DNA from: Natronococcus occultus SP4 | GTDB taxonomy: Archaea; Halobacteriota; Halobacteria; Halobacteriales; Natrialbaceae | Length of the DNA: 64,000 bases | Reading direction: 5' to 3' | NCBI RefSeq assembly: GCF_000328685.1 | Contig: NC_019974.1 | Span: 3,277,001-3,341,000 of the forward strand | Shown here: positions 1 to 9,153 of the stretch, in pieces | Position numbering within the stretch: position 1 is the first letter of the stretch | How the letters are laid out: every line of letters begins with the position of its first letter | Program-made: the position numbers and the translations under genes | The notes under the pieces: model-generated | The model's input: the letters and a program-made list of their open reading frames with translations, nothing else | Told to the model about the DNA's origin: nothing | Databases searched by the model: none

Positions 1-75
1 ATCCGGCATCCATAGGGTGGACTCGGTCAGTTTAGTACATAAGACCTCTGCCGGAAACCGAGACTGTAGACGCGG

Positions 76-2901
76 TCAGTCCCAGAACGACTGGGTCCGG
101 GCGTACTCGCGTTCCTTCGAGAGGATATCTCGGTAGAAGTCGGCCTCGTCTTCGCGGAGCTTGCTGATGATCCGGGCCGCGTTGTGCGGGCCGACTCCGC
201 GGGCAGCCATCGCGATGACTGCCTGCTTCCCGTGGCTCTGGACCAGGCTCGCGCTGTGGAAGGCGCGCTCGGTCATCTCCTCCTGGTCCTCGTCTTTCTC
301 GTCGGCCCGGATCGCCTGCACGACCTCGTCGGCCCACGGGTTCAGCGACGCGATCCGGGTCGAGCCACACTCCGGACACTCGGGCTGGTCGGCGACCCGT
401 CGAACCTTCGTTTTCGCCTTCCAGCCGTGGCAGTGGGTACAGAACAGGATAACCCGGTCGTCCCGAATGCGTTCCTTGACCGTCTCGATAACGCTTGCGT
501 CGGCGTTTTCGGGCGCCAGCAGCTCCTTCCCCGAGGATCGTCCGCCGAGACCGACGGGCGTCCGACCGCGGTGGGTGATCAGCTCGAGCTCGCCGGACTG
601 GACGTCCTCGAGGACGCGAGCGGCGCGGTCGACGTCTAAGTCCTCGTGGAACACCTCCCGGATCGACTCGTCGTACATCGGGGTGTTCTCGAGCGCCGAG
701 AGGAGCCGTTCGTTGGACATCCGGCCCGACCCCTGCCAGCGCTTGAGCGCGCCGAACTTCGCGGAGACCTGCGCGAGCCGGAAGGCCAGCGCGTCCGACC
801 CCTTCAGCCCGAGTTCGACGATCGTCCCGACGTGGTCCGGGTCGGTGTCCTCGAGCACCGCTAGCACGTCGCTGGTCGCGATCGAGGTCGGTACCTCGAG
901 CTCGATCCGGTAGGGGTCGGTCTCGAGGCCGACGGAGCCGCCCGCCCGCTGGCCCAGAAGCGCCGACAGTACCCGTCCGAGCGTCTCGTTGACCTTGTGA
1001 CCGAACGGTGCGTTGAGTACGATCGTCCGTCCCTGCCGCTCGAGGACGAGTCGATCGGCCGTCGGCATCGGCGCCTCGCTTTCGACCTGATCTTCGAGCT
1101 GCGAGCAGGCCGCCGCGAGCGTCTCCGGAGCGGCGGGATACCGAGCTGCGAGCTCGCGGCCGACCGCGGCGGCGTCGGCACCCTGCTTCAGTTGCGGTTC
1201 GGCCACGGCACGGATCTCGCCGACCTCGCCGGCGACGGGCTCGGGAACGGGAATCTCCTGGCCGATCCAGGACGGCACTTCGCCCGCGGGGTCCTCGATC
1301 GGGCTCACTTTCACCCGGCCCTCCTCGTCGTCGATCTCGGCGATGCGCCACATCTCGCCCCGCTGGATGAACACCTCGCCGGGCTGGGCGAAGTTGACGA
1401 CGAACTGCTCGTCCAAGGTCCCGATCTGGCTCCCCGAGGCGATGTCGTGGACCTCGTAGGTCTCCTCGTCGGGGATCATCGAGAGATTCGCATAGACGTA
1501 CTGCCAGGTTCCCCCGGTCGTCTCGATGCGGTCCTCGCTCTCGTCGAACCAGACGATCCGGTTGCGGTGGAGCTCGCCGAGGATCTCCCGGATCGTCGCC
1601 TCTGTGACCTCCCGGAACGGGTACGCGCGGGTGATCGTCTCGACGGCGTCCTCGAGGCGGGTGTCGCCGCGACTCTGGACGAGCGCCGGCAGCTGGTTGG
1701 CGACGACGTCGAGGCTCCCCTCGTGGATCGCGGCGGGTTCGACCTCGCCGTCGCGGGCCCGTCGGGCGATCGACAGCGCCTCGAACGTGTCGTCGGGACG
1801 TGTCGTCACGATCGTCCCGCTCGAGACCTCGTCCTGGCGGTGGCCCGCGCGCCCGATCCGCTGGAGCAGGCGGGCAACCTGGCGCGGGCTCTGGTACTGG
1901 ATCACGTGATCGACTCGGCCGACGTCGATCCCCAGCTCCATCGAGGACGTACACAGCAGGCCGTCGAGCTCGCCGTCCTTGAACCGGTCCTCGACGTCGA
2001 TCCGGGCCTCCTTCGAGAGCGAGCCGTGGTGGACGCCGATCGGCAGCTCGAGCTCGGTGAACCGGGAGCCCAGCGCCTCGGCGGTCTGACGGGTGTTGAC
2101 GAAGATCAGCGTCGACTCGTGGTCGGCGACGAGATCCCGGATCAGTCGGACGTGGCTGGCCGTCGAGGCGTCGGTGACCAGCTTCCCGGAGAGCTCCTCG
2201 TCCTCGGGCGTGATCTCGGGGTTACGAACTGTCACGTCGACGTTGCTCCCGACGTCGATCTCGCGGATCTCACAGGCTCGACCGCCGGTGAGGAACTGTC
2301 CCACCGAGTCGGGATCGCCGACCGTCGCCGAGAGTCCGATCCGTTGCATCCGCCCCGCGAGGTCGTGCAGTCGCTCGAGGGCGATCGAGAGCTGGGCTCC
2401 GCGCTTCGAGGCCGCGAGCTCGTGGACCTCGTCGATCACGACGTGGGAGAGATCCGCAAGCGCCTCCCGGAGCCGCTCGCCCGTGAGCATTGCCTGGACC
2501 GTCTCGGGGGTCGTGATCAGCACGTCGGGCGGGTCTTCGGCCTGCTTGCTGCGCTGGTAGTCGGTCGTGTCGCCGTGGCGGACGTCGACCTCCAGATCAA
2601 GGTACTCACCCCACCACTCGAGGCGTTCGCGCATGTCGCGGTTGAGCGCCCGCAGCGGCGTCACGTACAGTGCACCCAGCCCCTCCGGTCGCCGCTCGAC
2701 CAGGTGGTCGAAGACGGGCAACATCGCCGTCTCGGTCTTGCCGCTCCCGGTCGGGGCGATAACCAGCGTGTTCTCGCCGGCCGACAGCGGCGGAATCGCC
2801 AGCCGCTGGGGCGCCGTCGGCGTCGAGAACCCCCGCTCGGAAAGCGCCCCGCGGACCGTCGACCCGAGGTGCGTGAACGCGGCGACGTCTCCCTCAGTCA
2901 T
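76..2901 (-). CDS. lhr: Lhr-type ATP-dependent DNA helicase
   Basis: Large superfamily-2 helicase of about 941 residues, expected to act in DNA repair or replication-associated unwinding. Visible in order are Walker A APTGSGKT (about residues 49-56), the DEVHE box (about 157), a RIGRAGHR motif VI (about 348), and a C-terminal region with two Cys pairs (CTHC and CPEC, about 820-850) that probably bind zinc. RIGRAGH and the overall length fit the Lhr family. I chose ATG at 2901 (MTEGDVAAF) over the upstream GTG at 2937 because a CTTATCC TATA-like element lies about 27 nt before 2901 and overlaps the longer reading. It is a single gene; a small membrane protein gene lies upstream on the same strand. 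Confidence 0.85.
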   Translation of the reverse strand: MTEGDVAAFTHLGSTVRGALSERGFSTPTAPQRLAIPPLSAGENTLVIAPTGSGKTETAMLPVFDHLVERRPEGLGALYVTPLRALNRDMRERLEWWGEYLDLEVDVRHGDTTDYQRSKQAEDPPDVLITTPETVQAMLTGERLREALADLSHVVIDEVHELAASKRGAQLSIALERLHDLAGRMQRIGLSATVGDPDSVGQFLTGGRACEIREIDVGSNVDVTVRNPEITPEDEELSGKLVTDASTASHVRLIRDLVADHESTLIFVNTRQTAEALGSRFTELELPIGVHHGSLSKEARIDVEDRFKDGELDGLLCTSSMELGIDVGRVDHVIQYQSPRQVARLLQRIGRAGHRQDEVSSGTIVTTRPDDTFEALSIARRARDGEVEPAAIHEGSLDVVANQLPALVQSRGDTRLEDAVETITRAYPFREVTEATIREILGELHRNRIVWFDESEDRIETTGGTWQYVYANLSMIPDEETYEVHDIASGSQIGTLDEQFVVNFAQPGEVFIQRGEMWRIAEIDDEEGRVKVSPIEDPAGEVPSWIGQEIPVPEPVAGEVGEIRAVAEPQLKQGADAAAVGRELAARYPAAPETLAAACSQLEDQVESEAPMPTADRLVLERQGRTIVLNAPFGHKVNETLGRVLSALLGQRAGGSVGLETDPYRIELEVPTSIATSDVLAVLEDTDPDHVGTIVELGLKGSDALAFRLAQVSAKFGALKRWQGSGRMSNERLLSALENTPMYDESIREVFHEDLDVDRAARVLEDVQSGELELITHRGRTPVGLGGRSSGKELLAPENADASVIETVKERIRDDRVILFCTHCHGWKAKTKVRRVADQPECPECGSTRIASLNPWADEVVQAIRADEKDEDQEEMTERAFHSASLVQSHGKQAVIAMAARGVGPHNAARIISKLREDEADFYRDILSKEREYARTQSFWD

Positions 2902-2973
2902 CGACGCTCCTACGGACGTAGGGCGGATAAGCGCCACGTTCTCCGTTCGACTCGCGGTCAGAAATTTCGACGG

Positions 2974-3369
2974 TTACCCCCCGCGAAGCTTCTCGGCGAC
3001 GTCCTCGTCGACGGTCATTTCACCCGGCGTCGCCGGCTCCGTCTGGACCTCGTCGGTCGCGCGTTCGTCGACCACTTCGGTCGACCGTGGCTCCGCTGTC
3101 ATGTCGGCGTTCAACCGCTCGTCGTCGATCGGCTCGTCGCCGTCGGCGGTCCGGTCCGGCCCTCGCGGCGTCGATTTTCCTCGACGCCGCCGCACGCTGT
3201 CTGCGACCGCGGACGGGCCGCTCGATTCGAGACGACGGCCGACCGCGTCGGCGACCAGGACGGCGCCGACGCCGACGATCGCCAGGCCGACGGCGCGAGC
3301 GCCGATCGATCGTTCCGTCGCGAGCGGTCGACGGTTCGACTGCTCCCCGTACAGGGTTCGAAGACGCAT
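2974..3369 (-). CDS. Small haloarchaeal protein with one N-terminal membrane segment
   Basis: A 131-residue protein I do not recognise. A hydrophobic stretch at about residues 24-42 (ARAVGLAIVGVGAVLVADAV) could be one membrane segment. The rest is polar and acidic with many Arg/Asp/Glu residues and ends in EDVAEKLRGG. It lies upstream of the Lhr helicase gene on the same strand, with about 70 bases between them that carry the helicase promoter, so the two are probably separate transcripts. No function can be assigned. Confidence 0.6.
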   Translation of the reverse strand: MRLRTLYGEQSNRRPLATERSIGARAVGLAIVGVGAVLVADAVGRRLESSGPSAVADSVRRRRGKSTPRGPDRTADGDEPIDDERLNADMTAEPRSTEVVDERATDEVQTEPATPGEMTVDEDVAEKLRGG

Positions 3370-3587
3370 CGTCCGTTCTATCCGCGGTACCGGTAAGTCG
3401 GTTCGGCCCGCGAGAGCAAGCCCACTAGTATCCAGCTAATCCGCTGTATCTGATCCCTAATGGCGCTTTAATAACCGAATAGTCTACAGTGACGTTCGTC
3501 TATATCATTTTAGATGAAATTCAGTAATATAGAACAATCTCGGTACTGGACTTGTTCTCGATCGATCGATCGAGGACGGAGGGAACC

Positions 3588-4610
3588 ATGAGCCGCGACA
3601 GCCGGCTTCTCGCCGTCGGTGCTCTCGTGGTGCTGGCGGGCGTCCTCGCGACGGCGTTTCTCGTCGGCGGGACCGCTGCCGTCGGCACCGACGACGCCTC
3701 GACTGGAGACGAGTTCGAGACGAACGCCGCGTCCTCGACGACCGTCTCCGAGCCCGCGGCCGAGGTTCCGGTCCCCGAACCGGGCGACGAGTACTACGAG
3801 GCGGCCGCACCCGACGGGAGCTGGATCAGCTACATCAATCCTCGAGACGAGTACCGGAGCCCCTACCTCGGCGACGGCTCCGGGAAGATCTGCGTGACAC
3901 TCGTCAACGAGGCGGGCGACCCGGTCGTCGGCGAGAGCGTCCCGAACACGACCGCGACGATTTCGACCGGGGAGGAGCTCGAGTGGCACCCCGACGCGGA
4001 TCCGATGACCGTCGAGTATCCCGTGACCGACAACTACGACCGTCCGCTCGACGCCGACCAGTTCGGAACGAGTGCGGAGCTCCCGCAGGGTGACGGCTAT
4101 ATGGACTCCCACTGCATCGAGATGCACGGCCAGCCCGAGGACGGAACGATCGAGTACGGCGAGGTCGAGCTCACCGGCGAGCACGCCGACGACATCGAGG
4201 TCGTCGGCTACATCCAGCAGGCACACGAGGCCTGGGACAGCGACGTCGACCCGATCGAGGACGCCGAGTCCTACGAGGACGCGGGCGGCGGCTGGACCTA
4301 CAAGACTGACGGGTCCCACGGCCAGGCCGTCGCCGTCCTCCAGCTGACCGGCGAAGCCGGCGAGTCCAAGGACGGGAACGAATCGACCGACGGGGACGAC
4401 GAGACGAGCGAGAGTGACGGAGCCGACGAGATCGACGCGAACGGCTCGAACGGCGATGACAGCGGCAGTGATGACGGAGCGACGAACGACAGTGAGAACG
4501 ACACCGGCTCGAACGACGATGGCGACGACGCCGACGGACTCCCAGGGTTCGGCACCGCGGTCGCGGTGATCGCGCTGGCTGCGGTCGCCGTCGGACTCTC
4601 CCGGCGCTGA
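3588..4610 (+). CDS. Secreted PGF-CTERM-type surface protein
   Basis: A 340-residue exported protein. The N-terminus (MSRDSRLLAV followed by a hydrophobic run to about residue 32) is a Sec-type signal or anchor. The middle is an acidic extracellular domain with few cysteines. From about residue 255 a low-complexity Asp/Ser/Asn/Gly linker leads to LPGFGTAVAVIALAAVAVGL and a terminal SRR. PGF, then a hydrophobic helix, then Arg residues is the tripartite PGF-CTERM signal processed by archaeosortase A and lipid-anchored in haloarchaea. I start at ATG 3588 because the longer frame adds only a charged stretch ahead of the signal. The ligand or function of the ectodomain is unknown. Confidence 0.75.
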   Translation: MSRDSRLLAVGALVVLAGVLATAFLVGGTAAVGTDDASTGDEFETNAASSTTVSEPAAEVPVPEPGDEYYEAAAPDGSWISYINPRDEYRSPYLGDGSGKICVTLVNEAGDPVVGESVPNTTATISTGEELEWHPDADPMTVEYPVTDNYDRPLDADQFGTSAELPQGDGYMDSHCIEMHGQPEDGTIEYGEVELTGEHADDIEVVGYIQQAHEAWDSDVDPIEDAESYEDAGGGWTYKTDGSHGQAVAVLQLTGEAGESKDGNESTDGDDETSESDGADEIDANGSNGDDSGSDDGATNDSENDTGSNDDGDDADGLPGFGTAVAVIALAAVAVGLSRR

Positions 4611-4674
4611 CCACCGTCCGTACCGGCGACGACTCCGAGCCATTTACCGCTCCGGCGATCGTACTCGGGAACCG

Positions 4675-4938
4675 ATGACCGACGACGACGCCGAATGGAT
4701 GGCTCCGATCGACGAGGAGCTCCTCGAGTTGCTTCGGGACGAGGAGCTTTTCATGCCCGACCAGCTCGCCGAGGAAGTCGAGCCCCGCGCTCCTCACGTC
4801 GCCTACCGGTGTCGCGAACTCGCGAAGTACGGACTCGCGACGAAACACGCGATGGGGATGTACGATCTCAGCGAGCTGGGCGAGCGATACCTCGCGGGCG
4901 ATATCGACCCGAGCGAACTCGAGCCCGAGGACGCCTGA
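4675..4938 (+). CDS. Small winged-helix DNA-binding protein
   Basis: An 87-residue acidic protein. The segment LLELLRDEELFMPDQLAEEV followed by RAPHVAYRCRELAKYGLATK and a short beta-like end (MGMYDLSELG) matches the helix-turn-helix plus wing layout of small haloarchaeal regulators related to phage-repressor or MarR-like wings. A TTTACCG element about 30 nt before the ATG suggests a leaderless transcript. Its 3' end overlaps, in antisense, the remains of a thioredoxin-like frame. The target is unknown. Confidence 0.65.
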   Translation: MTDDDAEWMAPIDEELLELLRDEELFMPDQLAEEVEPRAPHVAYRCRELAKYGLATKHAMGMYDLSELGERYLAGDIDPSELEPEDA

Positions 4939-5083
4939 CGGACTCTCCGTCCGCGACGGCCTGGAGAACGTGATCCTCGAGAAAGTCGATGACGGCGTCG
5001 GTCTGTGTGAACCCCTCGGCGAACCGACCGACCTCTTCGCCGTCCTCGAAGAGCACGAGCGTCGGGACCGGGCGAATGTCGAC
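4868..5083 (-). pseudogene. C-terminal remnant of a thioredoxin-like protein
   Basis: Reading the minus strand from about 5083 gives VDIRPVPTLVLFEDGEEVGR and then FAEGFTQTDAVIDFLEDHVL. This is the cis-Pro (RPVPT), beta strand and last helix of a thioredoxin fold. The upstream half, which should hold the CGPC active site, is absent: the in-frame sequence upstream is Arg-rich and unrelated. The frame runs on into the antisense of the winged-helix gene before stopping at 4868. I read it as a truncated gene. A GTG at 5056 could still start a 62-residue peptide, but it could not be a redox enzyme. Confidence 0.5.
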
Positions 5084-5287
5084 CGTCGGACTCGGTGTGT
5101 CGTCCGCACCCCGGCTACGGACCCAGAACAGAAACCGGTAGCGGCGGCTGCGGCGGGTCGCTCGTGGCCGCTCCGAGTCCGTGCCAGCCGAGACGACTGT
5201 GCGAAAAAATAACGAATTCGCCCGTCTCAGTCCGAGAAACGATCATTGAGAAAAGGGGCTTTACGGGTCGATCCCCTACGACCGCCG

Positions 5288-5596
5288 ATGACTCGTTCCG
5301 TCAGTCACGACCACGACGCACGCGAGGGGCTGAAGGCGACGCTGTACTGCTGGGGGTGTGACCACGCGAGCCCCGTCGACGGCGACTGGATCCGCAGGCC
5401 CCGCGGGAGCGAGGTGGCGTACGTCTGTCCCGACTGCGGGACGGTGATCGCACGGCGACGCCGCGAGGACGACGATCCCAGTCCCGGCGAGGCCTGGGGC
5501 CGGGTAGTCCGGACCTCAGTCTCGGTCTGGCAGGCAAGCGTCGGTTTCGGGTCGACGGCGCCCGTACGGGCGTCCCACCGCCGTGACAACCCGTGA
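5288..5596 (+). CDS. Small zinc-ribbon protein
   Basis: A 102-residue protein with two Cys pairs, CWGC at about residues 21-24 and CPDC at about 48-51, spaced as in a zinc ribbon. The wording around them (CWGCDHASPVDGDW, YVCPDCGTVIARR) is typical of short conserved haloarchaeal proteins of unknown function. The C-terminus is Arg/Ser-rich and probably disordered. The start is ATG 5288 (MTRSVSHDHD). It lies between the thioredoxin remnant and glnA and has no operon partner. Confidence 0.65.
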   Translation: MTRSVSHDHDAREGLKATLYCWGCDHASPVDGDWIRRPRGSEVAYVCPDCGTVIARRRREDDDPSPGEAWGRVVRTSVSVWQASVGFGSTAPVRASHRRDNP

Positions 5597-5675
5597 TGAA
5601 CGCTGCCGAGTCAACGTTCGGAGCTTTTCGAGCCGATTCGTCGCCGACTTTCGACCCAATCCCCGTCTGGCAGGA

Positions 5676-5704
5676 GATCGTATTTACGATCATCCAGTTC
5701 TGGA
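5676..5704. promoter_or_regulatory. Two adjacent palindromes upstream of glnA
   Basis: GATCGTATTTACGATC (5676-5691, 7-bp arms around TT) is followed one base later by TCCAGTTCTGGA (5693-5704, 5-bp arms around TT). They end about 34 bases before the glnA TATA-like element, a plausible place for a regulator such as an Lrp-family or nitrogen-control protein. The role is inferred. Confidence 0.4.
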
Positions 5705-5737
5705 CATGATCGAGTATATTCGCCCACAACAGTAGAG

Positions 5738-5746
5738 CTTTAATAG
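5738..5746 (+). promoter_or_regulatory. glnA TATA-like element
   Basis: CTTTAATAG lies about 30-38 nt upstream of the glnA start codon, the usual spacing in haloarchaea for a transcript with little or no leader. Confidence 0.45.
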
Positions 5747-5775
5747 TGGGATCCATTGGATAAGTCGAGTAGAAG

Positions 5776-7131
5776 ATGTCAGATGGGAACCTGACCACGA
5801 CAGAACAGGAGGTACTGGACGAGATCGAAACCGAGGGCGTCGACTTCCTTCGCCTGCAGTTTACCGACATCCTCGGAACCGTCAAGAACGTCTCGGTCCC
5901 GGCCCGGCAGGCCGAGAAGGCGTTCACCGAAGGGATCTACTTCGACGGCTCCTCGATCGAGGGCTTCGTCCGCATCCAGGAGTCGGACATGCGCCTGAAG
6001 CCCGACCCCGAGACGTTCGCCGTACTCCCCTGGCGGGACAAGGACGACAGTGCCGCCGCGCGGATGATCTGTGACGTGATCGACACCTCGACGGGAGAAC
6101 CGTTCGAGGGCGATCCACGATACATCCTCAAACAGGCACTGGATCGTGCCAAGGAGATGGGGTACACCGTCAACGCCGCTCCCGAGCCGGAGTTCTTCCT
6201 GTTCGAGGAGGACGAGGACGGCCACGCGACGACCGAAACCAATGACCACGGCGGCTACTTCGATCTCGCGCCGAAGGACCTCGCGAGCGACGTGCGCCGC
6301 GACATCATCTACGGGCTCGAGGACATGGGCTTCGAGGTCGAGGCCAGCCACCACGAGGTCGCCCAGGGACAACACGAGATCAACTTCGAGTACGACGACG
6401 CGCTGACGACCGCCGACAACGTCGCGACCTTCCGGACGGTCGTTCGTGCGATCGCGGCCCAGCACGACTACCACGCGACGTTCATGCCGAAACCGATCCC
6501 GAAAGTCAACGGGTCGGGGATGCACACTCACATCTCGCTGTTCACCGAGGACGGCGAGAACGCCTTCCACGACGACGACGACGAGTTCGACCTCTCGGAC
6601 GAGGCCCGCGCCTTTACCGCCGGGGTCCTCGAGCACGCCCCCGCGATCACCGCCGTCGCGAACCCGACGGTCAACAGCTACAAACGCCTGGTACCCGGTT
6701 ACGAGGCCCCGGTCTACGTCGCCTGGTCGGACCGTAACCGCTCGGCACTGATCCGCAAGCCTGCGGCCCGCGTCCCCGCAGCCTCGCGGATCGAGCTGCG
6801 CTCGCCCGACCCCTCCTGTAACCCCTACCTCGCGATCGCCGTCATGATCCACGCGGGGCTGGACGGGATCGAGAACGATCTCGACTGTCCCGATCCGGTT
6901 CGGGAGAACATCTACGAGTTCGACGAGCAGAAACGCGAGGAGTACGGGATCGACACCCTCCCCTCGAACCTCGGCGAGGCCGTCGACGCCCTCGAGGACG
7001 ACGAGGTCGTCTACGACGCGCTCGGCGATCACGTCGCCGAGAAGTTCGTCGAGGCAAAGAACCAGGAGTTCGAGGAGTACCTGATCGACGTCTCCCAGTG
7101 GGAGCTCGATCGCTACCTCGAGAAGTTCTGA
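5776..7131 (+). CDS. glnA: Glutamine synthetase, type I
   Basis: Makes L-glutamine from glutamate, ammonia and ATP in the cytoplasm and is the main entry of ammonium into organic nitrogen. The 451-residue length is normal for the family. FDGSSIEGF lies near residue 56, the glutamate- and metal-binding [11 protein letters not shown] segment near 250, and the C-terminal [20 protein letters not shown] followed by [11 protein letters not shown] near 300, with [16 protein letters not shown] after it. ATG 5776 follows a TATA-like element at the expected distance. Tandem palindromes further upstream may mediate nitrogen control. It is monocistronic here, and glutamine is also the amide donor for GlmS at the other end of the window. 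Confidence 0.97.
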   Translation: MSDGNLTTTEQEVLDEIETEGVDFLRLQFTDILGTVKNVSVPARQAEKAFTEGIYFDGSSIEGFVRIQESDMRLKPDPETFAVLPWRDKDDSAAARMICDVIDTSTGEPFEGDPRYILKQALDRAKEMGYTVNAAPEPEFFLFEEDEDGHATTETNDHGGYFDLAPKDLASDVRRDIIYGLEDMGFEVEASHHEVAQGQHEINFEYDDALTTADNVATFRTVVRAIAAQHDYHATFMPKPIPKVNGSGMHTHISLFTEDGENAFHDDDDEFDLSDEARAFTAGVLEHAPAITAVANPTVNSYKRLVPGYEAPVYVAWSDRNRSALIRKPAARVPAASRIELRSPDPSCNPYLAIAVMIHAGLDGIENDLDCPDPVRENIYEFDEQKREEYGIDTLPSNLGEAVDALEDDEVVYDALGDHVAEKFVEAKNQEFEEYLIDVSQWELDRYLEKF

Positions 7132-7195
7132 ATCGGCCACCCGCTCGCAGTCGATCTGCCGACCTTTTTTGTTTCGCGGCCGTACCGTCGTGACG

Positions 7196-7480
7196 ATGCC
7201 ACCAGCCGACCGGCCGACCCCGCCCGACGAACTCGATCCGGAGCTGCGCGCCGTCCTCGAGGCGCTCGCCGACTGTGACCCCGGGACGATCCGGACGGTC
7301 GCCGACCACGCCGACGCGTTGGCGACGTGGGCCGAATCCCGGTCGACTGAGAACGACGGTCGTCCGGACGGCGTCCCGGAGGAGGCGACGGTCTCGACGC
7401 TCGAGGTCGACGGCGAGACGTATCGCCACTACCAGTGGCGAGAGGGTGACGCGATCAGATCGAAAACGGTGCGTCCGTGA
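7196..7480 (+). CDS. Small conserved haloarchaeal protein
   Basis: A 94-residue acidic protein of unknown function. The N-terminal half is helical and alanine-rich (DPELRAVLEALADCDPGTIR, ADHADALATWAES); the C-terminal part is beta-like and ends in TYRHYQWREGDAIRSKTV. The start is ATG 7196, preceded by a T-rich stretch. It ends at base 7480, directly against the stop of the convergent gene at 7481. Confidence 0.55.
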   Translation: MPPADRPTPPDELDPELRAVLEALADCDPGTIRTVADHADALATWAESRSTENDGRPDGVPEEATVSTLEVDGETYRHYQWREGDAIRSKTVRP

Positions 7481-7765
7481 CTACTCCTCGTCGTCGACCC
7501 GAATCGTCGCAAGCGTCTCCCGATCGCCCAGCAGCTCGAAGGTGAACGCGGTTCCGTCGCGCTGGACCTGGATGTCGACGTCGGTCACGTCGGCGGTGAC
7601 CGCTTCGTTTTTCGAAACTTCCGCGGCGCCTTCGGTCGCCGCGGCGTCGAAGTCCTCGTAGCTGACGTGGGTCGACTCCTCGATCATCTCCTCGTCGTCG
7701 TAGACGTCGGCGTCGAGCCCGGTCTCGGAGCCTTGGACCTCGAGTCGGTAAGTTTCCAGTGCCAT
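7481..7765 (-). CDS. Small acidic conserved protein
   Basis: A 94-residue soluble protein (MALETYRLEVQGSETGLDAD at the start, TLATIRVDDEE at the end) with alternating beta-strand-like segments and no Cys or membrane segment. The function is unknown. The start is ATG 7765; the longer frame upstream is Arg-rich and looks non-coding. It lies downstream of the molybdopterin-fold gene on the same strand with a 62-base gap, and may be co-transcribed. Confidence 0.6.
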   Translation of the reverse strand: MALETYRLEVQGSETGLDADVYDDEEMIEESTHVSYEDFDAAATEGAAEVSKNEAVTADVTDVDIQVQRDGTAFTFELLGDRETLATIRVDDEE

Positions 7766-7827
7766 ACGCCGTCGTTCCCGCGGCCGGAGCATTGGAATTG
7801 GGCCTCCATACGCCGGCCGCCTCGCAC

Positions 7828-8286
7828 TCACGCCGAGGGGCCGCGTCGCTCGCGGTCCTCGGGATCGACGCCGGGTGCAAGCGTGGTCGTCTCGATCCGT
7901 GCGACGCCTTTGACCGTCCGCACGCCGTCGATCCCGGGCGCCACGAACCGCGTTGCACAGTCGTCGCTCTCGGAGAGCGGGCGTCCGTCCTTCGTGACCG
8001 CGAGCAGGCCCTCGAGGGCGTCCTCGACGGAAACGCAGGCTCGCAGTCCGTCCCGGGAGTCGACGAGCAGGTGGGTCGTCTCCGGAGGCGCCGCCACGAT
8101 TTCGAGCAGCGATGGGATCGGAACGCCGCTCCAGCGCGCGGTGAACCGATCGCCGGTCGCACAGACGATCTCGATTTCGCGGCTCGCCCGCTCGAGGGCG
8201 GCGAAATCGGTTGCCTCGAGGCGTCGATCTCGGCTGCCGACGAGACGGATCGGTCGCTCGAGTACGGATGCGGGCGGAACGCTCAT
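7828..8286 (-). CDS. Molybdopterin-binding (sulfite-oxidase-fold) domain protein
   Basis: A 152-residue protein that matches the core of the oxidoreductase molybdopterin-binding fold: EIVCATGDRFTARWSGVPIP followed by SLLEIV, then TTHLLVDSRDGLRACVSVED and ATRFVAPGIDGVRTVKGVAR with IE. The Cys in IVCATG sits where the molybdenum-ligand Cys lies in sulfite oxidase and YedY. The protein is shorter than those enzymes and has no dimerisation domain or Tat signal, so it is probably a cytoplasmic stand-alone domain. The substrate cannot be inferred. The start is ATG 8286; the longer frame to 8469 overlaps the rpe 3' end. Confidence 0.65.
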   Translation of the reverse strand: MSVPPASVLERPIRLVGSRDRRLEATDFAALERASREIEIVCATGDRFTARWSGVPIPSLLEIVAAPPETTHLLVDSRDGLRACVSVEDALEGLLAVTKDGRPLSESDDCATRFVAPGIDGVRTVKGVARIETTTLAPGVDPEDRERRGPSA

Positions 8287-8354
8287 ACGCGTCGCTTGGA
8301 TCGGAGCACTCCTTTCCGTTCCGCCCGTTCCCAGCCACTGGGATCCCGCCGGCG

Positions 8355-9146
8355 CTACAGCTCTCGGTACGGACCGAGCCGCGTCCCGTCGAGCAGGTAC
8401 GCCTCGCCCGACGTCAACCCCTCCGGAAGGAACGGCGAGAGAAACGACTGCCCAGGGACGTTTATCCACGTCCCCCCAACGAGGTCGTTGAACGCCGGCA
8501 GGACGATCAGCCGGGGCGGATCACCGTCCGCAAGCCAGTCGACGTCGGCGTACTCGGGGCGGTCGCGAAACGGTTCGGGATCGATCCGTCCTCTGAGCCA
8601 CGCCGGTTCGACGCGGCTGCCGCCGACCTCGTCCTCGAGGCGAACGCAAGGATGTTCGTGACCGAGACAGAGGACGTCACTCTCGAGGACGTCGGGTGCG
8701 GGCCAGGTATGGCCGTGGCAGACGCCGATCGAGCCAAGCGTCGTCCCGTCGCCGGGGACGATCGTTGCGTCCGCGAGCCAGTCGGCGATCCCGCCGTCGT
8801 GGTTGCCCTTTACGACGGTCGTCTCGAGGGCAGAGGGCAGGGAATCGAACAGTACCTCGAGTTCGCCGCGTTCGGCGCCGCCGGGGTCGCCGATCGAGTG
8901 CATCAGATCCCCGAGGACGACCAGCCGGTCGACTCCGGTCCGTTCGAGCACCGCAAGCAGGCGGTCGCGGCGCTCCGGGGCTCGGCTCGGGACGTCGACG
9001 CCCCGCTCGTGGCGCAGCCCGGCCTCGTAACCGGCGTGGTAGTCGGCGACCAGCAGTGCACGTTCGTCGCCGACGGTCGCGACGGCTGCCGGTTCGTCAG
9101 GGACTGGCTCGACGGCCGGCGTCGGCCGGTTCGGGTCGGCGACCAT
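8355..9146 (-). CDS. rpe: RPA-associated metallophosphoesterase
   Basis: A 263-residue calcineurin-like phosphoesterase. The metal-binding motifs are DYHAGYE (about residue 54), GDLMHS (about 99), GNHD (about 138), CHGHTW (about 168) and GHEHP (about 187). It starts 7 bases after the stop of rpap1 and so is the last gene of the rpa1-rpap1-rpe operon. The same three-gene order is known in Haloferax volcanii, where rpe names the RPA-associated phosphoesterase. Its activity in single-stranded DNA metabolism is inferred from that association. Confidence 0.85.
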   Translation of the reverse strand: MVADPNRPTPAVEPVPDEPAAVATVGDERALLVADYHAGYEAGLRHERGVDVPSRAPERRDRLLAVLERTGVDRLVVLGDLMHSIGDPGGAERGELEVLFDSLPSALETTVVKGNHDGGIADWLADATIVPGDGTTLGSIGVCHGHTWPAPDVLESDVLCLGHEHPCVRLEDEVGGSRVEPAWLRGRIDPEPFRDRPEYADVDWLADGDPPRLIVLPAFNDLVGGTWINVPGQSFLSPFLPEGLTSGEAYLLDGTRLGPYREL

Positions 9147-9153
9147 CGCTCGC

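Noticed and set aside
997-3396. Long open frame antisense to the Lhr helicase gene
   Set aside because: It mirrors the helicase codons in the opposite strand, as expected for GC-rich DNA, and encodes no recognisable motifs.
5779-7140. 453-codon frame antisense to glnA
   Set aside because: Composition is shadow-like (Arg/Val/Asp runs) and it covers the highly conserved glnA on the other strand.
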